From Gnetum montanum (taxonomy: Eukaryota > Streptophyta > Gnetopsida > Gnetales > Gnetaceae), in contig MNCI01005623.1 of NCBI GenBank assembly GCA_015680685.1, positions 1,031,441 through 1,095,440 on the forward strand: a stretch of 64,000 nt of DNA, given 5' to 3'. The notes under the pieces were generated by a model. It was not told the DNA's origin, ran no database searches, and worked only from the letters and a program-made list of their open reading frames with translations. Positions within the stretch are counted from its first letter, which is position 1. Each line of letters opens with the position of its first letter. Below are positions 56,225 to 64,000 of this stretch, in pieces. The translations under genes and the position numbers were made by a program.

Positions 56225-59200
56225 CTAAGTAGCATGTGGGGGAGGAAGTGGTGGGTCATTTTCACCCTCATTGTTGGGGCCACTAATTTCTCCTAATGCC
56301 TAAAGTACAACAACAAAAAGCTAGTCAGCAACCAAAAACAAAAACTATAACTTAAAGAAGATAAAAAATCAAAATAAAACATAGAGCACATCAAACCGAT
56401 GGAGAATCTATCACCATAACTTCTAAGGGTAGATGCTAAAGGACATTCTTCAAATGATGGAGAATCTGGTCCTTTGTCATGTTGGCCTAATCAATATCAA
56501 AAAGATCAATGCTTGTGAGGATGCTGGTTCTATCCACTCTAGTCCAAGTGGACAATTCTTGGATAATGGTAGCTGTAGAAGTCTTGAATGCAACTATGGT
56601 GATCTAGGAAGTAAGGGATTTATCCATTGTGAGAGTGCTCTCAAAGAGCTAGTAGGCACTCTTTGCCTAAATTCCCTAAATGAACAGCTCTCTCTTGTGT
56701 CATTCAATCAACTCCTCTTTTAGCCACTTTAAACAAGCCTCTCGATTAGCCTTATATTATCATTTGTGGTCCTTTTGTATCTTACCCCACTCTAGGATCC
56801 ATGTGTAATGATCTTTTGAATCCTCAACCTTTTGGAAGATGAGATCCATCTACATCCTTTGGTCTACCATCTCTTGTGAAAGTGTCACCTTGTCTTGGAT
56901 GGTATGCTAATAGCAGGTCCATGTGATCTCTTTGGTCTGCAAGTTCTTTGAGTTAGCCACTTGGGCTTCCATAAAGGCCTTGTGATCCTGGAGATCCCTA
57001 ATCACCTCTGCCTACCATTGAGTCTTCTCCCTCAAGATTAAAATGTACTCCCATAGGAATTCATTAAACCTCTTCATCTCCCATGAAGTTTTTGTGCATG
57101 AAATTGCTAGATCAGTAGTAATTTTGTATAACTTTAGGGATACACTCTATACATTAGAGGGAAGCTTCGACAAGGAGTCAAACTCCACTTCACATATGGC
57201 ACTACAAATAATACATAACCATAAAATACAACCATAAACATAGTTTACAAACTAAGATAGCCATAATGTAAACATAACCTATAACATAGCAAAAACAACT
57301 AAGGCATAGAAAATGAAATTCTTACCCATCTTAGATGCAACTTGTTACAATTAGTTGATGATGTCCTTGGCCATCCCATGCATGAACTCCAACTTGTCTA
57401 GGACCTCTACCAATGATTTTGTATGAAATGTAAGGGGAGGGGCCTTCGCTGGTGGCTTGAGAACTACCATAAGCATAACAATCATTGAATGGTTAGGATG
57501 AGAATGAAACCAAAAATCATAGGATATAACAAAAGGCATTAAGACATGTGCATACTTGGCTACTCCTCTTCCTCCTTTGGGATGATGATGGGTGATGCAC
57601 CTAGCACCGCCTCACCGAACAATGCATCTAGATCATCTAAACCTACGTTGGGTAATTCTTCAACCTCATGATGCTGTAAGAGCTTCTCTTCTACACACTT
57701 GTATTCTTCCTCCACTATAGTAGCTACATGCCTTTGTTCTTTCTCCTTTGTGATAGCTTGGGATGCCATGTCTCAATGCTTATCTATAATCATAGCACAT
57801 AAAAACCAATTAGTACATGAAGCCATAACATAGCCATAAGTATTAAAACATAGAATAGCCAAAACATAGATAAAACTTACCAATGACTACCTAATGTAAT
57901 GTTTTAAGCTTAAGCTTAAGCTTATTCTTGGTGGGTTTCTCTAACATTGGTGGTGCTTCCTCTAAGGGCCTCTTAAGCTTGGCCCTAGCTACCTCTTTGG
58001 CCTCTCTACATAACTTTCTAGCAATTAGGATGCTCACTAGAATTGTGAGGGGCTCCTACCCCATGTTGTTAGGGGATTCACACTACCTACCACTAAGATC
58101 GTTAGTGGTAATAGATAGCGAATCATCCATCTAATCTGGTGGGTTCTAGGCTTGCATGGTTGGATAAATGTGCTTTCTCCAAGGCCTAGAAAGTTGGTTT
58201 GGGTCTTGGGCCACTCATCATCCATTCCTCCACACCATCAAGAACTCTACAAACCTCTTCAAATAAGTTGCAAAGAATGCAAAATTCATGTGGATTATGG
58301 TAGAGGTATCATCACAGAGTTTGAGAATCTTCTCCTAAAGCCTAGTAGCCAAAGAACTCACCTAGTTGAACCTAGTATCCTCCATTAGGACGCTCTTAAA
58401 GGTCCACCCCTACATGATGTTAATTACCTTATTTTGTGATAATAGCCTAGGAAACACACAAGAACTAAACAAAGGATATGATGCCTTTGCCTTGGGATTC
58501 ATGAAGTTATCCATGAAAAGCCTAGAGTGACCCTTACTAGCAACAAACAACCCCAAAACTTCCTCACGATGGCTTACTTCCATTACTATTTTGATGGCAA
58601 CCTTTATCCCATCAGCAGGAATACCAAACAAGTTACAAAGGTGCCATCATTGATGAGTATGGTAATCAACACACCTGAAACTATGTTGCTAAAATGATCA
58701 ACTTCTTCATCAAAGGAGTTGATGACATTCAGCATCTTTGCAGCCATGATGGAAGGGATAGGTTCCATGAACACATCATGCAAACTTGCATGCTCAATGT
58801 TTTCTTAGATGTATCCAAGTGCATATTCCCTTAGCCACTCCTTTGCTAGTATCACCTCATAAAATTTCAAGATGAGGAAATCCTCATGACATACTAGAAT
58901 TGATAAGGTAGCTTCGGCAAAGGTGGAAGGTCCTGTAAGGCAACAACAAACATTTAGCACAAACATAGGCACATCTAATAGCTCATTAGAATAATATAAT
59001 GCTTAAAACCTTAGTAATGATAAAGCATTAGGCATTACAATCCTTGTGTTTACCTTTCTTCTTCTTGTTCAATGTGGCTTGTATAGAGGTCCTAGCTACA
59101 AAGGTTTGATCCTTGATGCTCTTGGAATCCACACACTAGATGTGTATCATCTTGTTGGCCATGCACTTCTTGTAGATAGGGTTGAAATCTCTAGTGTATC

Positions 59201-59870
59201 TATCAAATTCCCTTTTTAACTATTCATACAAAATATTTTTGATCTTGGAACTTTTGATAAATACATCTAAGGTAGTTTGAGCCATTGCCAATGTTTGATC
59301 ATTGGTGATTAAGCCTTAATCATTAATTCTATACTTGCAAAAAGTTCATAAAATCGACAAGTTAGAAAAGGTAACTTAACCAACAAAGCTAAGAACATAA
59401 AAACATTATGAAAACCATGCTTACCACTATAGATAGTATACATTGGTAGGTAGGTTTTGAAACAACATGTGGACTCTCTACACCACCATCAAAGTATTAT
59501 CACCATTATACTGATGGTACTCTGGAATTATCTAGATCTCGGCAAGGTAGTGTGTGCCAATCATGTCTACTACTTTTCATACTACCTAAGGAGAAAAATC
59601 ATCAGTCATAAACCTGATGATTAGACTAGATGCCCGAGGCATCAGTGTCTCCACTATGACTCTAACCACATCTGCAAACAAGTGTGACCATAGCATCACA
59701 TTGAAGTTCTATAGGATATAGGCAAGAAATTCCCCTGTCCCTAGTTAGAACCACAGAGAATCCTTCTCCAAGGTCATATTGAGAAAATGGATGTTTGCCT
59801 TGGGATGACTGATGAAGATAAGACACCCACCAACTCAAGCATGATGAGTATGGATTTCAACAAGGTCCTA
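56225..59870 (-). pseudogene. Spliced antisense gene of the Tat-like element
   Basis: The minus strand carries a decayed coding region running against gag. Parts in order: LWSHLFADVVRVIVETLMPR then RFMTDDFSP and VDMIGTHYLAEI (59440-59790); intron 59334-59425 (GTAAGC to GCAAG); exon with TTLDVFIKSSKIKNILYE and FNPIYKKCMANKM; intron 58933-59053 (GTAAAC to TTACAG); exon with AKEWLREYALGYI, PIPSIMAAKMLNVINSFDEE and KVAIKIVMEVSHREEVLGLF; a basic stretch KLKLKLK near 57905; an acidic segment (57560-57769); and a long coiled coil (56430-57210). The end is TAG at 56225-56227. Stop codons recur. Family unknown; some Tat elements are known to have an antisense ORF at this place. Confidence 0.6.
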
Positions 59871-62000
59871 CATGGGGAAACAAAAATATCACAACCACTT
59901 AGAATTTCTTGACAGGTTTGAAAAACATCATAGTTAGAGGTGAAATTAGTTCTTGTAAAAAAAATCTAAGGTGTTCATTCAAATTTTTAAAAGAATTTAA
60001 TAACAATACAACCATTGTAACCTTTATACATTATATCCAAAGATCATGCCTTAGTCTAAAATCATGTTGACATAAAAATCGCATTAAAACTTAGAAAACA
60101 ACTATAGAAAAAGCTTACTAAAATAGTAAAATATTTTTTATTTCTCATGAAACCAATATTAAGGCATAGTTAACATCTTTTAGCATTCCTAGTTGCATGG
60201 GCCATTCACAAGAAAAATTTCTAAGCATGTTTATATTGTCCATTCCCAAGGGGTATATTGTTACTACCAAAAAACCTATATGCATGTGATGGTATTGGAA
60301 AATTCATCAAAAATTAACCATAACTCTGAATTCAACAATTACACCATTGTTGGGATCCTAAAATCATGATTTACATAGCCATGATCAAAAAATATAAAAC
60401 GTATTAGAGGATTTGGTAGAAAATGAAGCAAACTAAGCAGTAACCTAACAATCAATGAAAAAGCCCTAAATTACACAATTATAGCAAAAAATTTGTTTTA
60501 ACTTCAATTTTAGTATTTCCATCATAGAAAGAATTCAAAAATTTTGATATTTTCAGCCATAATCAATAAACGTAAAAATTACAACAATTTTAGTAGGAGA
60601 CAAAGAAATCTGTGCAGTAACCTAGCTATCATCCAAAAAATCCTTTTTACACAATTTTAATAAAAAATTTGTCAAAAATTCATTTAAACACAAAATGGAG
60701 TGATTCCACATCCATTGAAAATATTAAGCCAAAACCTACATAGCCATAACCAAAAAATAGCCAAAAACCTACCGTTTCATTGGAAACAAGTCATAACTTT
60801 ACATGAAATTTTGAAAAATGGCACAAAACCCAACTGCACAACCTAACTAAAATGGCCATAACTTTGTCATTTCAAATCCAAATCAAAGGAGACCATAGCC
60901 ATCAAAAACCTTAAACATAGCTCTCCAACCCAAAAACCTTATATTACAACCACATTTACCATTTTCATAATAAAAAATTCATAACTTTGCTTGATTTTTC
61001 CATCAAAAACATTAAAAAACAAATAAAATTCATAAAATCTAATTTTATTTCTCCATGAATTAAAGCTGAAATAGCCAAGAAACCTTAAACCCATGTAAAA
61101 ACCATCAAAATAGGAGATGGGATCTGGTCAAAGCTTAATTATGATATATATCTAAGCCTAGATTTGACAAGAAAAGACTCCATCCCCAAAACTGATGGAA
61201 AAAGCACATAAAATAGCAAAACCTAATTTTAGAAATCGAATCTACCAAAGAAAAAATAACAAAATAACCTTAGATCTATGTAGAAAAAGAAAAAAATATG
61301 TGGGATTTTTTCATAATTTCATTCTACCCCCTCCCTCAACGTAGATTTGACAAAATTGGCTCCATCCTAACTAGGAAAACTATGAAAACAGTTAAGAAAC
61401 TGAAAAAAATGGCTAAAGTTGGCATACCTTGGAGTGGCCATGGAAGATGCCTAGATGGAGACCAGCCTAGGAAGCTTGGAGATGTTCATGGTAGTCTCAT
61501 ATACCTTCTAAATTCTTGGATTCTTGCTTTTGCCTCTATGCTACTTCATCCTTGGCATACCAATGTTGAGGAAGCTAAAGAATCTAAAGGATTAGGGTAT
61601 CTACACTAGCTAGGAAAGAGATATGGTGTTCTCATGGTGGGGATGGGTGTAACTTGCAACAAAAATTTCTGTTGGAGCTCTCTTCCAATGTTTTATTTTC
61701 TAAGATTGAAGTTATGATCAAAACTTACAAAACGTTTAAGATAAAAATCAAATCAAAACTTAAATGCCTACTCTTAAGCCCTTGTTTCCAATTCTATTCA
61801 TCATAACTCAAAGTGTACTAATGTGCAAGGGGGGAGGGGGAGTCTTTTCCATGCTATAAGTGATGGGAGATAAGTGAAATTTTTAAATTTTTGAATTTTG
61901 GGTAGTGGGCCCCACCATACACTCTCACTCTTAGTTAGGAAACTCTATCAATGCTAGGGTTTTGATTCCTTAAACACCCAAAGTCATGTTTAAGCCTTAA
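59871..62000. other. AT-rich non-coding region
   Basis: Very A-rich on the plus strand, with words such as CCATAACTTTG and AAAACCT recurring without fixed period. The open stretch 61298-61609 has no domain and is probably chance. It may be the untranslated 3' region of the Tat-like element. Confidence 0.4.
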
Positions 62001-62299
62001 TCCCCATGCATTCACAGTAAGCAATGTAGATCCAACATGGATGCATGCTCCCCACCTTCTAAAACAGTTAAAACCTAAATTCCTTACTATTTTTGGGAGT
62101 TGTAACCTATCTCATCCAACCTCGGGCTCTAAAAGGGGGCTAGATCCAATCAAAGATGGATATTTTGGGCTTCCACACTGGGGAAACACTACCCAACATG
62201 GAACAAGAGGGGTAACATCCATACTTGTCCCCCATGGCCCACCTAACCTAGATTTAACCCCCAGAGTGGGCCCACATGACCTAGAATCCCTCTAGTCAC

Positions 62300-64000
62300 A
62301 CTCGGTAGCCTCAAAACCTCATAAAGTTAGGTCAAAAGTGCAAAAAACCTTAGGATTTCATTGATCCATGTTAGGGGAGGCCTCTTCCATGCTAGGAAGC
62401 ATGGATCTAGGATGGATGGATGGGGGGATGACCAAAACTACCAAAATCAACCACCTAGTAGTTATTTTTCAATCCTAACACTTCTTCACAGCCTCCAGTA
62501 GCCTAAGTTTGCCTTGAAATAAGTTAATTTTCTATCCATAGCCTTCTTCATGATGGTGAACCCCCTTCCATGTTTTCCAATGGGGAAGCCTAGGGAGTAT
62601 GTAATAAAATGCAATTTACAACCAAAAATAGCCTAATAACCTACCCTACTAACCTCTAGACCTTGCCAAAACCTTCCAAAGCCTCCAGGTGTCTCAAAAT
62701 TGATCAAAAATGGCACAAAACTATTATTCCCCTCTCATCCACACTAGGGCCATCATGCCCAACATGGAATAAAGGGGGTTGCTTACATGAGACATCTAAT
62801 AGCCTCCAAACTAGTATATTTTGGCACCAAATCTTGACAATCGACACTGGCAACCTCAGAGGCTAACATTCATGGTTGATTTACTATGAAGAGAGTCTAG
62901 ATCTAATTTTTGGGTTCATCCACACTAGGGGAGATCTAATTCATGCTGGCTAGCATGGATCCAATGTGGATGTATCTAGGAAGATTTATGGAGGTCCTAG
63001 ATACATCAAAACAATGACAAATTACCTTATACTTGCACCGAAACCTTGTCAACCCTTCTGGAAGGTGCTAGACTTGTGAAAATCAAAAAAAAAAAAATCA
63101 ATCCCTCAAGGATCTTCTAATCTAGGGAGGATCATATCCATTTTGAGCATCCTAGCCCTAGCATGGATGAAGAGGGTAAACCCAAAAACCATCTAACAAC
63201 CCTAAAAATGACTATATTTTGATCCTAGCCTTCAAACATCAACATTAGCAACACTGGAGACATGCATGCATGGCTAGAACTTCCAAAAAATTTAGCAAAA
63301 AGTAGGTTGCCTTAGTTCTTCCATGTTGGCTAGCATGGATACTAAGGGTGACTCATTAATGATCCATAGGCACTTGAAACTAACACTGGATATCCTTGTA
63401 TACATCCTAAGACCTTGTTTGCACCTTCCGTAGCCCTTAAACTCTCCAAAACTAATCACAAATAGTTAATCGCTATTCAACTTTGATCTTCCTAGTTGGA
63501 TCCACATTGAGCATGGTGGCCCTAGGATGGAAGAAAGGGGATAACATGAAAAACCACTTAGAAACACTCAAAACTATAAAATTGTAGCCTTAAGCTCTAA
63601 CCTTTGATCCTGACAAATCTGGGAGTTGGCATGCATGGTTGATTATAATCAAAACTAATCTAGATCTAAGATCTATGTTTCATCCATGCTAAGAAAGGCC
63701 TCTTCCACACTAAGCAACATAGAACCAGCTTGGAAGAGCTACCTTTCCCCTTTTGGTGGTAGATTGACACTCCTAGAGATTAAAAACCTACATCAAAAAA
63801 GCCTAGAATCTCATAGCCTTAAGTTTGCACTCATATAAACTTGTTTTAGCCCCTAAAAATCATCCACTTTCATCTTCCATGTTGGAGTAACTTTCCCAAC
63901 ACAGGTTAAGGGGGTGTAACCTTACATAGCCTCAAAAAACCATCAAACATGACCAAAATTAGTCAAAAACATGGGAAATCATAGTATACAATCCTAGAAG
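62300..64000. repeat. Degenerate tandem array, unit about 375 bases
   Basis: Landmarks recur in order: ACCTTG...CACCTTC at about 62662, 63047, 63411 and a weaker one at 63815; a block like CCACACTAGGGCCATCATG...CAACATGG...AGGGGGT at about 62740, 63120, 63490 and 63870; GCATGCATGG(T/C)T at about 62868, 63266 and 63630; and TCCATGTTGGCTAGCATGGAT at about 62940, 63315 and 63680. At least four units are visible and the array passes the window end. Units are strongly diverged. Confidence 0.65.

Noticed and set aside
57560-57769. Independent small gene (acidic 69-codon frame)
   Set aside because: It lies in order between other parts of the antisense gene on the same strand and ends close to a plausible splice point, so it is taken as one of its exons.
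61298-61609. Open frame of 103 codons
   Set aside because: No motif, unusual composition, and no homologous stretch in the neighbouring repeats. Probably chance.
1-64000. Bacterial or phage origin, CRISPR arrays, operons
   Set aside because: No array of equal spacers, no ribosome binding sites and no dense gene packing. Spliced exons and plant retroelements are clear.

Overview
This window looks like nuclear DNA of a seed plant with a very large genome. A conifer, cycad or Ginkgo relative would fit, but no species can be named. The reasons are: one recognisable host gene with introns up to 14.6 kb; introns packed with old non-LTR elements; nested LTR retrotransposons of the Ty3/gypsy (Athila-like and Tat-like) and Ty1/copia (SIRE-like) groups; and a heavy load of C-to-T type decay. 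There is no sign of bacterial gene organisation. Five isolated N characters (273, 14661, 23544, 39639, 44280) mark assembly joins.

Layout. 1-1080: gag fragment and 5' LTR of an Athila-like element on the minus strand. 1100-3060: tandem repeats, a 5S rRNA-derived fragment and two minisatellites with 21- and 45-base periods. 3100-5165: a decayed minus-strand LTR element. 5535-30845: nine exons, all minus strand, of a GPI8/PIG-K gene (catalytic subunit of GPI transamidase). It carries a nonsense codon, a homopolymer frameshift and a missing splice acceptor, so it is probably a pseudogene. Its 14.6-kb intron holds at least five non-LTR elements of four kinds plus SINEs. Its 6.3-kb intron holds another LINE and two copia fragments. 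31459-32263: a degenerate 3' LTR. 34595-44756: an almost complete 10.2-kb Athila-like element bounded by the target duplication GTACC. 46047-51106: a 5.1-kb copia element without pol, bounded by TCTAC/TCTGC. 51750-55330: gag and protease of a Tat-like element, followed by a minisatellite, a spliced antisense gene (56225-59870) and, from about 62300 to the window end, a degenerate tandem array with a unit near 375 bases.

The most interesting points are: (1) one LINE family, present here in two opposite copies, whose ORF2 runs on past the usual zinc-binding end into a conserved extra domain and a coiled coil; (2) an intron-containing antisense gene downstream of the Tat-like gag-protease; (3) palindromic GCGATATCGC arrays placed just upstream of the TATA box in four LTR sets; (4) decay that repeatedly hits catalytic or zinc-binding codons at CAG/CTG or CG sites, as expected from plant DNA methylation.
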